Below are positions 40,661-50,100 of a DNA stretch of 64,000 bases, one piece after another; the first letter of the stretch is position 1, and each line of letters starts with the position of its first letter. The DNA lies in the NCBI GenBank assembly GCA_947178215.1, contig CAMWXJ010000011.1:30316-94315 (forward strand), read 5' to 3'. The DNA is from an uncultured Porphyromonadaceae bacterium (GTDB taxonomy: Bacteria > Bacteroidota > Bacteroidia > Bacteroidales > Muribaculaceae). The position numbers were made by a program, and so were the translations under genes. The notes under the pieces were generated by a model. The model saw only the letters and a list, made by a program, of their open reading frames with translations. It was not told the DNA's origin and ran no database searches.

Positions 40661-40794
40661 CGAGATTGCGTAGTTGCGTAGAAGGAGGAAATCATGATTC
40701 TGAATCCTACGCAGGATTTTGCGTGACTTGACGGAAAAAGGCTAATGCGATAGCTGTCAGCTCACTGACTTCGTCACCTTGCGGCAGCCTTATC
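40632..40794 (-). ncRNA. Structured non-coding transcript or attenuator leader upstream of HAD-cydAB
   Basis: A strong promoter at 40801-40832 fires into this stretch, which has no credible ORF and ends in a terminator (T7 at 40632-40638). Visible helices on the minus strand are AAGGCT/AGCCTT closing a ~54-base domain (40786-40791 with 40738-40743), an inner hairpin GTCA/TGAC (40766-40769 with 40756-40759), and a hairpin AATCC/GGATT (40714-40718 with 40703-40707). The loop of that last hairpin, TGCGTA, is complementary to two tandem CTACGCAA copies at 40666-40681. I could not assign it to a known class (6S, tmRNA, SRP, RNase P and common riboswitches do not fit by eye). Confidence 0.6.
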
Positions 40795-40800
40795 CGCTTG

Positions 40801-40832
40801 CAAAGTTAACACTTTAATTTCACTTCCACAAA
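40801..40832 (-). promoter_or_regulatory. Near-consensus promoter of the non-coding transcript
   Basis: On the minus strand TTTG (40829-40832), exactly 20 bases, then TAACTTTG (40801-40808). Confidence 0.75.
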
Positions 40833-40904
40833 TACAGCCGTGCGTTCACCCATAAAATTGCCGCCACGGGCAACCGGGAAAGCCTGCAACCATACTGTTG
40901 TCAA

Positions 40905-40945
40905 CCACAAAAAAAGCTCTGAACCACATGGTTCAGAGCTTTCTA
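40905..40945 (-). terminator. Intrinsic terminator of the SusC-SusD-lipoprotein operon (minus strand)
   Basis: AGCTCTGAACC and GGTTCAGAGCT pair perfectly around ACAT. On the minus strand the stem is followed by seven T bases. Between it and the lipoprotein stop at 41062 no gene is seen. Confidence 0.88.
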
Positions 40946-41061
40946 CATGAGGCTATCAGTTCTTAGCCGTATTTATCAGGTTGCGCGTAGACCCGCCTGA
41001 ACGGTCAAAACAGTTGGCATAAAAGACCATCCCGACATTGGTCGGCGCAAACATACATGTC

Positions 41062-41526
41062 TTAGCTTCGTGGAATAAGCTCCAGAGTCACTGTCCAGAC
41101 CTTCTTCTTGCCGTTGGCTGCTGTGATCTGATACTTGTTGGGCTTGCTCCAGTCGCCGGGCACGCCAAGAGCGGGCGCCCCGTCGAGAGGTTCGATTACC
41201 GCTGCGGTAGAGATGTTGAGCACCACCACCAGTTCGGAAGTCGTCAGATTGGGAAGCTGATCGGCCGGGAAACTGGCCTGGGCCTGACACTGGATCGCCA
41301 TAGTGTTCTCTTCCGAATCGATTGAGGCGGCACGTGCCAGTGTTACCTGTCTAACTACCGTTTCGCCGTCGACGACATTTTTATAACGGTAGTAGACACC
41401 CTGAAGGCTGGTGATGTCGGCGCCATCATACACGTCGTCGGGATCATCAATGCCGTGGGTCAAGCATCCTGTAAGGCATACCACCGACAGGAGGGTCGCG
41501 AAAAGTGAGAAAATATATCGTTTCAT
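41062..41526 (-). CDS. Small surface lipoprotein, third gene of the minus-strand SusCD operon
   Basis: 154 residues with signal peptide and lipobox (LLSVVCLTGC, Cys21). The mature part is beta-rich and ends NKYQITAANGKKKVWTVTLELI, a pattern seen at the end of DUF5018-like Ig domains in SusE/F-position lipoproteins. It probably assists glycan binding at the cell surface. It lies 19 bp after the SusD gene and before a strong terminator. It is short compared with typical SusE/F proteins. The ligand is unknown. Confidence 0.8.
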   Translation of the reverse strand: MKRYIFSLFATLLSVVCLTGCLTHGIDDPDDVYDGADITSLQGVYYRYKNVVDGETVVRQVTLARAASIDSEENTMAIQCQAQASFPADQLPNLTTSELVVVLNISTAAVIEPLDGAPALGVPGDWSKPNKYQITAANGKKKVWTVTLELIPRS

Positions 41527-41545
41527 GTCTGTTTCTTATTTATTA

Positions 41546-43501
41546 TTACCATCCGGGGTTCTGTTCGTGATCAAGACCATAGGCTTCACGTGTGTTGAGG
41601 AAACTCTGCGGTATCGGGAATAGATAGCGGCGTGTCGTGAAATTGCGGTTGGCCGAGTTGAGCAGTGTCAGCTGATTGATGATAAATGCAGTGCGGTCAC
41701 GGTTGATCTCAATCTTGTATACCGGGCAGTCCAGGTCGCGAATCACGTCGCCCGGCTGACGTCCGTAGTTGGCATAGCCGCCATATTTACCCCAGCGCAG
41801 ATAGCTGAAATAGATATCGCCGGCCTCGTTGGCCATCTCTACACGACGCTCGCGCATATAGTCGGCCCATGCATCCTGCAGGTTTGTGGCAGTCGATGCG
41901 GGCAGCTTGCCGTGCACGGTACGGGTGGCATTGAGAGCGCTCACTGCGGGAGCAACCTGATTCTTGCAGAGATAAGCCTCGGCGAGGTTCATGTAGGCTT
42001 CGCCTGTGCGCGCTATGCAATAATGGAACGGCACTGACACCGAGTAGAACGCACGGGTGATGTCGCTCACCGAGTTTTTGCGCCAGTAGTAGCCGGTGGT
42101 GGTATTGTACCATCCTCCGTCCTCCTTGTCGCGCACACCCATCGAGAAGTTGCCGGCAAGATTGGTTTCAACATACTGTCCGAGCCATGTCGTCTTGTCG
42201 TAGATCACGCTTGCGGCCATACGCGCGTCGCGGTTGCCGTAGATGATGTCGGAAATGTCAACACCGTCGGCCACGCCGGCTTTGAGGGTAGCGTAGCGTG
42301 TGGCAGCAGGATAGCCGTCGTTGAGCTGCTGGAAGTCCTGAGGTGTGGGGATGCGACGCAGCTCGCCGTTAGTGCGGGAATATTCGTCGATCTCGCCGGG
42401 TGATGTCACCGAAAGAGCATTGTGCTCGGTGACGGCAGCGATATACTGCGATGTGGCCCACCAGGGCTTGGCCTCGCCGGTGGCTTCGTCGATAGCCAGA
42501 TATTGGTCAACGAGATCCTGAGTGGGGAAATGTGTGGCCCACGCCTCAAACGGACGGCCCTCACCCGGCTTGATGTCAAACTGTACGGGACAGAGCGATA
42601 TCTGCACGTCGTCGAGCGAGATGTTGGGAGCCGTATTGATCATCTCGACAAAAGAGCTGACAGATGTGTTGCTGCTCAGACGGTAATAGCCCCAGAGGAT
42701 TTCAGGTGCGGTGGCATTGCTTTCGTTGAACATGCCTTCATAGTCGGTGGAAAGGCCGGGACCGTTGTTGACAACATCGCCGGCATAGGCAATGGCTTTG
42801 TCGAGGTATGCGGCATCGCCGGTATAGGCATAGGCCTGGAGGCATGCGCGGCTGGCTATAACTTCGGCGGCATACTTGTTGGGCAGACCGGCCGACGAGC
42901 TTGTACGCATATCGGGGATAGCTGCGTCGAAATCCTCCATCACCAGCTGGTAGCTCTCAGCCACCGATGCGGTCATGGGAATGTCGGCTTTAAGCGAGTC
43001 GGCTTCTGTCAGCACTTGACGGATAGGCACAAAGCGACCCATCGTCTTGGTCTGATAGTAGAAAATCAGACCGCGGAGGAATCGGCCATGAGCCACCAGC
43101 TCGGCTTTTTCACTTTCTGAAAGCGCATCGCTTTCAGCAGCTTTCTCGATAATGAGATTGCATTGGCGAAGCTGTGCGAAACGATTGATACCCATGTCGG
43201 TACCGTTGCTGAGACCAAGCTCTGTCGCAACTCCGTCAATACCCGAGCCCACCTGGTCGCACTGCGAACCGTCGGGGGTCCTGGCAGCCCACAGAATGCA
43301 TGAGCCGCTGCCTGCCAGACCGTTAGATGTTATCACGGTGTTGTAGGTGCCGTCCACAAAAGCGTCGGCAGTCGATTTGCTACCCCACACCTCGGCCTCC
43401 GAGAAGATCTCGGTAGGATGAGTGTCGAGGGTGTCCTTGCACGCACTGAGTCCGAGAAGGCCCAGTCCGACCAAAGGATAAGTGATATATTTGATATTCA
43501 T
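41546..43501 (-). CDS. SusD/RagB-type surface glycan-binding lipoprotein
   Basis: 651 residues with lipobox LGLSAC (Cys21) and mature start KDTLDTHPTEIFSEAEVW, typical of SusD. TPR-like helices follow (LVAHGRFLRGLIFYYQT; AYLDKAIAYAGDVVN). The C-terminal SusD signature is RTGEAYMNLAEAYLCKNQVAPAVSALNATR and then ERRVEMANEAGDIYFSYLRW. It should form the lid of the adjacent SusC and bind the substrate. It is translated 20 bp after SusC and 19 bp before the small lipoprotein. Confidence 0.95.
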   Translation of the reverse strand: MNIKYITYPLVGLGLLGLSACKDTLDTHPTEIFSEAEVWGSKSTADAFVDGTYNTVITSNGLAGSGSCILWAARTPDGSQCDQVGSGIDGVATELGLSNGTDMGINRFAQLRQCNLIIEKAAESDALSESEKAELVAHGRFLRGLIFYYQTKTMGRFVPIRQVLTEADSLKADIPMTASVAESYQLVMEDFDAAIPDMRTSSSAGLPNKYAAEVIASRACLQAYAYTGDAAYLDKAIAYAGDVVNNGPGLSTDYEGMFNESNATAPEILWGYYRLSSNTSVSSFVEMINTAPNISLDDVQISLCPVQFDIKPGEGRPFEAWATHFPTQDLVDQYLAIDEATGEAKPWWATSQYIAAVTEHNALSVTSPGEIDEYSRTNGELRRIPTPQDFQQLNDGYPAATRYATLKAGVADGVDISDIIYGNRDARMAASVIYDKTTWLGQYVETNLAGNFSMGVRDKEDGGWYNTTTGYYWRKNSVSDITRAFYSVSVPFHYCIARTGEAYMNLAEAYLCKNQVAPAVSALNATRTVHGKLPASTATNLQDAWADYMRERRVEMANEAGDIYFSYLRWGKYGGYANYGRQPGDVIRDLDCPVYKIEINRDRTAFIINQLTLLNSANRNFTTRRYLFPIPQSFLNTREAYGLDHEQNPGW

Positions 43502-43521
43502 TTGGTTTCTGAGAATTATGA

Positions 43522-46500
43522 TTAGAATCCTAAGTTAAGGGTCATAGCCAGGATGCGCTCTACCGGGTAGCCGTAGTTCTCGGTCGATGCCGTTTCAGGA
43601 TCGATGCCGTATTTCTTGACGGCCGAGACGGTGAAGAGATTCTCGCCTGAGAAGCCGATACGGGCGCGTGAGAGCCAATTGACGTTCTTGAGCAGCTTAT
43701 ATTTGAAATCGTAGCCAAACTGCACGTCTTTCAGACGGATATACTGACCGTTTACGAGCCAGAAATCGCTGCTGATGTAGTTGTTGTTGCTGTTGTCAGG
43801 GGTGTTGCTCATCAGACGCGGGAATTTGGCGTTGGTGTTGTCGGGACGCCAGTAATCGGTCTGGAAGTCGAATATCACGGGGAGCTGCGAGGTCTGTCCG
43901 GTCTGCATGGCAAGTGATCCGGGAATAGCGACATCAAACTTCGTTGAGCCCTGGAAAAGAGCCGAGAGATAGAATCCCTTGTAGTTCAGGCTGATGTTGA
44001 TACCGAACTGTCCGTGAGGGGTGCTCTGCGAGCCGCGGTAGCGGAGGTCCTCTGTGGTAATCTGTCCGTCGCCGTTGGTATCCTCGTAACGGAGGTCGCC
44101 GGGACGCATATAGCCTGAATTATAGGCATTGACATAACCTGCGCTGTTGTAGATTTCGTCGACGTCATTATAGAAGCCATAGCAATTGTAAAGACGGCCA
44201 TAGACATCCTGTTTGCGTCCCTGCAAACGGGTGTAGGGATTCATCGACTGGCTTTCGGGCTCATCGGCGATGCGGGCCCAGAGCGAGTTGTACCATGTCA
44301 GGTTGGCGGATATGTCATAGGAGAAATCACCGACCATGTCATGCCATCCGAGCTGGAATTCCCAGCCGGCGCGGCGAAATTCGCTGTCGGACTTTACCAG
44401 GGGCATACTGATACCGATCACCTGGTTGAGATAGCTTTCGCCTGTGGGAGCCACGAGATAGCCCTTTGTAGAGTAATAGAAGTAGTCGACCGAACCGGTG
44501 AGGCGGCTTCCGAGTAAACCGAAGTCAAGGCCTATGTCGGTCTGGCGTGTGGTGTACCAGGTGAGGTCGGGCGAGGGAAGCGCTCCTTCCGAGAAGGTGG
44601 GCACAAACTTGCCGTCGACCACATAACCCTGGTTGTTGAGGGTATAGGATGTCAGATAGGCGAAGCGTCCGGCCGAAGTGTCAAGACCGGTTTCGCCATA
44701 TGAAGCGCGGAGCTTGAGGTTGTTGACGATATTGGTCTCCACGAGGCTCTGCATGAACTGCTCCTGGGTTATGCGCCATCCGGCCGATCCGCTGAAGAAT
44801 GTGCCCCAGCGCTTGCCGGGAGCGAAACGGTCGGAACCGTCGCGACGTATGCTTCCCTCCACGAGGTAGCGGTTGTCGTAGTTGTATTTCAACTGTCCGA
44901 TCCACGCAGCGCGGCCAAGCTCGGCCTCGCTGCCGCCGTTTGACTGGTCGGCTTCAGGTCCCACATTGATCTGGTCGATGTTGAACTCATAGTTGATGCG
45001 GCGCAACCATGCGCTCTGGCCCCATTCGTAGTAATCCTCGAAGCCTGCGATGGCAGATACTGAGTGTTTGCCAAACTTACGGTTGTACTCTGCGAAAATC
45101 TGGTCAGTGAATGAGTACCCCGACCAGGCCTGATAATAAAGCTGCGACTTGTTGTCGTAGGAAGGCATGTCGGAATCCCAGTCATATTTGGCCGCATCCT
45201 TTCGCCAGTTCTTGTTGGTGTTGGAGTAGTAGCGGTAGTTGCCCGAGTAGCGGAGCTTGAGTCCGTCGACCCAGAGGCAATCCCATATCAGATCGATCTT
45301 GCCGTTGATCACGGCATACTTTGTGCGGTTGTAGCCGGCGTCCTTGGCTGTTTCGGCCACAGGGTTATCGGTGGTGTTGTAGGGGAGTCCGAGGCTGTTG
45401 AAGGCCGGAGTGAGCGGGCTCTTGTTATTGATGTGCGAGAACACGCCGTAATAGCTGTCGGCCGACGAAGTCGACGGTGTGCTCTCCTCCTGCCAGTATC
45501 CGTCGATCGACGGGTTGACATGCAGACCGATATCCTTGATCAGCACATTGTCGGAAATGCGGAAATTGGTACGCTTCATCCAGTTGTTGTCGTTGCGGAA
45601 GAGCGACTGCTGGTCGGTGTGACCCAGCGACACGTAGAACTGGTTGGTTTCCGAGCCGCCTGTCAGACGGGCGGCATGCTTGGTCTGAGGTGCCCATGAG
45701 CGGAGCACTGCCTTGCGCCAGTTGGTGTTGCTGTACGACAGCGGATCGGAACCGTCTTTCATCTTCTGTATGGCCACCTCGTCGAAGTAGGGGTCACGGC
45801 CTTCGCTGATACGCGCACTATTGATCCATTCGGCACGGTCCCACACGTCCATGGGTTCGGGCCAGATGTTGGGCTGCGACCACGATGCGTTGAAGTCATA
45901 TTCCAGAGTCACCTTGCCGCTCTTACCCGAGCGTGTGGTGACCTGAATGATACCGTTTGACGCACGCGAACCGTAGATGGCGGTAGCCGATGCATCTTTG
46001 AGGATCGAGATGTCCTTGATGTCGTCGGGCGAAAGGTTGGCGAAGTCATCCTCCGTGCGGATTATGCCGTCGATGACATAGAGCGGAGTGCCGCCACCGC
46101 GGATGCTGACCGACGGACGGTTGTTGATACCACCGCCGCTTGCCGTGATGATGACACCGGGCGAACGGCCGGCCATGCCCTGAATCACGTTGGTGACCGG
46201 CAGGTTGACGATTTCGCCTGCATTCACGGTAGATACCGAAGAGATAAGGTCGCGTTTGGTGGTTGTAGAGTATCCGACCACAACTACTTCGTCGAGATTC
46301 GACAGCGACTCTTCAAGAGCCACCTCTACATAGTCGGCCACTGCCACCTCCTTGGTTTCAAGGCCGATGTATGAAATCATCAGGTGTTTGCACTCGTCGG
46401 GCACTTTAAAGGAAAATTTGCCGTCAATGCCTGTTGTTGTGACGATTTTCAAATCATCTCTGCATCGAACAGACGCTCCGACCACCGGCTCGCCTGTATT

Positions 46501-46593
46501 TGCTTCTGTAACCAGGCCTGTAACAATGCGCGCTTGCGCCAGACCGACGATCAGAGAAACAAAGGCAAAAAAAAGGATTAGCCTACGCTTCAT
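43522..46593 (-). CDS. SusC-like TonB-dependent outer-membrane transporter
   Basis: 1023 residues. Signal peptide MKRRLILFFAFVSLIVGLAQA; carboxypeptidase-like domain ~22-110 (IVTGLVTEANTGEPVVGASV); TonB/plug junction NLDEVVVVGYSTTTKRDL; plug motifs GRSPGVIITASGGGINNRPSVSIRGGGTPLYVIDG (each part typical) and DASATAIYGSRASNGII; then the beta barrel ending VERILAMTLNLGF. It imports an oligosaccharide with SusD. No glycosidase is adjacent, so the substrate is unclear. The gene is divergent from another SusC, and the two share a control region with homopolymer tracts. Confidence 0.95.
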   Translation of the reverse strand: MKRRLILFFAFVSLIVGLAQARIVTGLVTEANTGEPVVGASVRCRDDLKIVTTTGIDGKFSFKVPDECKHLMISYIGLETKEVAVADYVEVALEESLSNLDEVVVVGYSTTTKRDLISSVSTVNAGEIVNLPVTNVIQGMAGRSPGVIITASGGGINNRPSVSIRGGGTPLYVIDGIIRTEDDFANLSPDDIKDISILKDASATAIYGSRASNGIIQVTTRSGKSGKVTLEYDFNASWSQPNIWPEPMDVWDRAEWINSARISEGRDPYFDEVAIQKMKDGSDPLSYSNTNWRKAVLRSWAPQTKHAARLTGGSETNQFYVSLGHTDQQSLFRNDNNWMKRTNFRISDNVLIKDIGLHVNPSIDGYWQEESTPSTSSADSYYGVFSHINNKSPLTPAFNSLGLPYNTTDNPVAETAKDAGYNRTKYAVINGKIDLIWDCLWVDGLKLRYSGNYRYYSNTNKNWRKDAAKYDWDSDMPSYDNKSQLYYQAWSGYSFTDQIFAEYNRKFGKHSVSAIAGFEDYYEWGQSAWLRRINYEFNIDQINVGPEADQSNGGSEAELGRAAWIGQLKYNYDNRYLVEGSIRRDGSDRFAPGKRWGTFFSGSAGWRITQEQFMQSLVETNIVNNLKLRASYGETGLDTSAGRFAYLTSYTLNNQGYVVDGKFVPTFSEGALPSPDLTWYTTRQTDIGLDFGLLGSRLTGSVDYFYYSTKGYLVAPTGESYLNQVIGISMPLVKSDSEFRRAGWEFQLGWHDMVGDFSYDISANLTWYNSLWARIADEPESQSMNPYTRLQGRKQDVYGRLYNCYGFYNDVDEIYNSAGYVNAYNSGYMRPGDLRYEDTNGDGQITTEDLRYRGSQSTPHGQFGINISLNYKGFYLSALFQGSTKFDVAIPGSLAMQTGQTSQLPVIFDFQTDYWRPDNTNAKFPRLMSNTPDNSNNNYISSDFWLVNGQYIRLKDVQFGYDFKYKLLKNVNWLSRARIGFSGENLFTVSAVKKYGIDPETASTENYGYPVERILAMTLNLGF

Positions 46594-46701
46594 GATACTT
46601 TGTTTAGGGTTATTGATAATAGGTTAATAAATAGATTGAATACACAGATTATTTTGATTGGTTTTATCTATGTGACTCAACATTTTTTTAGTTAATGCCT
46701 G

Positions 46702-46732
46702 CGAATGTACGCATAAATTACCCCCCCCCAAT
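46702..46732 (-). promoter_or_regulatory. Candidate promoter of the minus-strand SusC with a C9 tract in its spacer
   Basis: On the minus strand ATTG (46729-46732), 19 bases containing most of the G run, then TACATTCG (46702-46709), one base off TAnnTTTG. Confidence 0.35.
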
Positions 46733-46911
46733 TATTTAACTCTTATTAAGGATTATTAACACCGACACAATATATAATTATAATAGATATCCGGCGAAAG
46801 CAGGAAGCTAAGGGTAATTCTGGTCGTCCATTGCTTTCGCAAACAGTTATCTTAACAGCGAATTATTTGTTAAATAATCCTAAAATGGGGGGGGGTAGTT
46901 AATAAATGTTT

Positions 46912-46942
46912 ATTGCCGTACGTGGAAATATAGCTAATTTTG
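46912..46942 (+). promoter_or_regulatory. Promoter of the plus-strand SusC
   Basis: ATTG (46912-46915), 19 bases, TAATTTTG (46935-46942). The G9 tract ends 16 bp upstream of the -33 element. Confidence 0.6.
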
Positions 46943-47193
46943 CGGCATTGTTTTGCAAAATTAACCTACATTAAGCAAAGATAATAAAAACACGATGCCA
47001 TGACTGACACCCACGTCGCGCTCCGTCATCAGTGCAGGTAGATTGTTTTTTTTTTTGACGGCGCGGATTCCGTACTGAATTGAATAGCACCCTTTCGGTA
47101 TACTGCCATAGAAAAGAAACAGATCAATCGGTCAGACGTCAACAGTCTATATTATTCTACGCTTGATCCAATCATAATCATTAAATAAATCTT

Positions 47194-50100
47194 ATGCCAA
47201 AACAGTTAGTAAAAGGTGTGGTGACATTGTCGCTTCTCCTCTCGGGAGGCGGCATGTACAATGCTTACGCTCAGCAAGCCAGCGCGACCACACAGACAAC
47301 AGGCACATGTACAGGTGTTGTTTATGACGATACGGGCGAACCTCTGATTGGCGCCACAGTGTCGGTCGAAGGCACCAACATTGCCGGAGCCACAAACATC
47401 GACGGTGAATTTTCTCTCAAAGGTGTTAAAGAAGGAGCCACCATCAATGTAAGTTATATCGGCTGCAAACCTTTCACAATCCGTTGGAACGGCCAGCCGC
47501 TTAACATCACTCTTGAATCCGACAACAACGTACTTGAAGAAGTTGTCGTGATGGGTTACGGTGTAGCCCAAAAGCGCACCAAGGTAACCAACTCTATCGC
47601 CAAGGTAAGCAAGGAAACACTCACCGTCGGCGCAAACGCCAACCCCGCCCAGGCCCTTGCCGGTGCCGTATCAGGCGTAAAGGTCAATATCACTACCGGT
47701 GACCCCGGCGCAACTCCGTCAATCGTAATCCGCGGCGGTACCAACTGGACAGGCACCAGCGAACCTCTTATCGTGGTCGATGGCCAGATTCGCAGCTCGC
47801 TTTCCGACATCAACCCCAACGACATCGCATCGATGGACGTCCTCAAAGACGCCGGCGCAACCGCTCTCTACGGTGCCCGCGCAGCCAACGGCGTTATCCT
47901 CGTGACCACAAAGCAGGGTCAGGCCGGCAAAGCCACCATCACCCTCAATGCCAAGTACGGCCTCAACTACTACAACACCGGCTATGACATGGCCGATGCT
48001 CACGACTATATCTATTTCAGCCGCCTTGGCACATGGAATACCGAGTGGGCTCACACCCGCAACGGTATCAACTCGCTCTCAGCGAACAACCAGCCTAACG
48101 GCGTAGGCCGCACGCAGATAACCTCTGACATGGTATGGAACATCATGACCATGACCGACGAGAACAAGTATCTGCTCCAACAGGGCTGGCAGTCGATGAT
48201 CGATCCCATCGATCCGAGCCGCACCATCATCTACCGCGACACATCGATAGGCGACGTCAACATCAACACTCCCGCCTACACTCAGGACTACAACCTCTCG
48301 CTCTCCGGCGGTAACGACCGCGGCACCTATTATGCAGGCCTCGGTTACTACGATGCCGACGGTGCGTTTACCAACACATTCTACAAGCGCTACAACTTCT
48401 CGCTTACCGGCAGCTACAAGATAACCAAGTGGCTGGAATCCAACTCCAACTTCACATTTACCCGAGCCAACTGGTTAAAGGTTCCCAATGGCCTCACCCA
48501 GACCGACGACTATCTCGGCTATCTGTTCGGACGTGTGATGTCGCTTCCTCCCACAATCCGCCTGCTCAACGAGGACGGCTCGGCCGCTTTCGGTCAGACG
48601 ACTGAAAACGGCAACTACAACTATCAGCCCGACCAGTTTATCCGCGAGTATCAGAGCGACAAGTTCCAGATGACCCAGTCACTTACCGCCAAGATTATCG
48701 ACGGCCTGACAGTCAAGGGCTCAATGAGCTGGTACTACAACGAGGAACTCGACGAGACAATGAACAAGGAGTTCCAGAGCGCGGCAGGCGCACAGCCCGG
48801 CACCAACAACGGCTGGAACCGCACTTACAGCCAGAGCGCAAGCTTCTCGCGTTACTTCGACCAGACCTACAACCTCGTAGCCAACTTCAACCGCACCTTC
48901 AAGGAAGCCCACACAGTCAACGCCATGCTCGGCACCGAGTTCTATCAGCGTCAGTACAAGGGCCTTTCCGCAAGCGGTTATGGCTCGCCCACCGGCTACT
49001 GGATGGACCTCGGCCTCACATTCGCCGGCCAGCAGAATCCTTACCAGGCAAGCTCGCGTTCGGTAGACTCACAGCATCTCGAAGAGCGCATCATGTCGTA
49101 CTTCGGCCGCTTTGAATACGACTACAAGGACAAGTATCTGATTGCCGCCACATTCCGTCAGGACGGCTACTCACGACTGATTAACAACCGCTGGGGCTTC
49201 TTCCCCGGTGTATCAGCCGGCTGGGTATTCTCTCAGGAAGACTTCTTCCAGAAAACAGGCCTCGCTTCGATTGTGAACTTCGCCAAGCTTCGCGGCGGAT
49301 ATGGTCTTAACGGTATCGTGAACCCCGACGTGATAAGCTGGTACGGCCTCCAAGGCGCATATTCGGCCTACAACTACAACGGCAACTACGGCTATCGCAT
49401 CAGTGCGCTACCTAACCCCAACCTGAAATGGGAGCGTACACGTACCGGTGAAATCGGTCTTGACTTAGGCTTCCTCCAAAACAAGTACAACCTGAGCGTT
49501 GTGTACTACAACCGTCTGACCATGGACAAGTACGCCAACTATCAGCTGCCCCCGACAACCGGTTTCTCATCGGTAGTAAACAACAACGGTAAGTTCCGTA
49601 ACCAAGGTGTCGAAATCGACATCAACGCCACTCCGATCCGCACACGCGACTTCTCGTGGACTATCGGAGCCAACCTCTCCTACAACAAGAACATCGTAGT
49701 AGAGCTTCCCGAAAACGAATACAAGAATTATCAGCAGAACGGTACCCTCGTTTACGACGGTATCGGCAGCACCAACAGCGAGCGCCACTATATCGGCGGT
49801 CTCCAAGAAGGTCAGGAGCCCAACCACCTCATCGGCTACAAGAAGAACTACATCGTACGCTCGGAAGCCGAACTGCCCAAGGGCTATATCGACATCTCCG
49901 GCTCATATGCTGCCGTATATGCTGACGAAGAGGGCTACCAGCGTCTCGTAAAGATGGGTTATGCCAACGGCGCCGTCAAGCTGATGCCCGGTGACGTGGT
50001 ATGGCAGGACCGCAACGGTGACAACATGATCGACTCATCCGACCGTTACGACCTCGGCAACCTCACCCCCCACTGGACCGGCGGTTTCAACACCACATTA

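Larger units (their letters stand above)
46594..47193. other. 600-bp shared control region of two divergent SusCD operons
   Basis: There is no ORF. It holds C9 at 46721-46729 and G9 at 46887-46895, GGATTATTAAC on the plus strand at 46750-46760 and GGATTATTTAAC on the minus strand at 46869-46880, and the inverted pair GCGAAAGCA (46794-46802)/TGCTTTCGC (46832-46840). All three pairs are roughly symmetric about 46815. A T11 run lies at 47046-47056. The leader of the plus-strand operon would be about 245 bases. Confidence 0.75.

Noticed and set aside
40661-40800. tRNA, tmRNA or 6S RNA at the non-coding transcript
   Set aside because: No cloverleaf, no tRNA-like ends, and the 5' and 3' ends do not pair as in 6S; left unassigned.
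47046-47056. T11 run as a terminator
   Set aside because: No stable GC-rich stem directly before it and it sits in the leader of a susC gene.
46594-47193. Invertible promoter (site-specific recombinase target)
   Set aside because: The inverted repeats are imperfect and interrupted, and no invertase gene is in the window; kept only as mirrored control sites.
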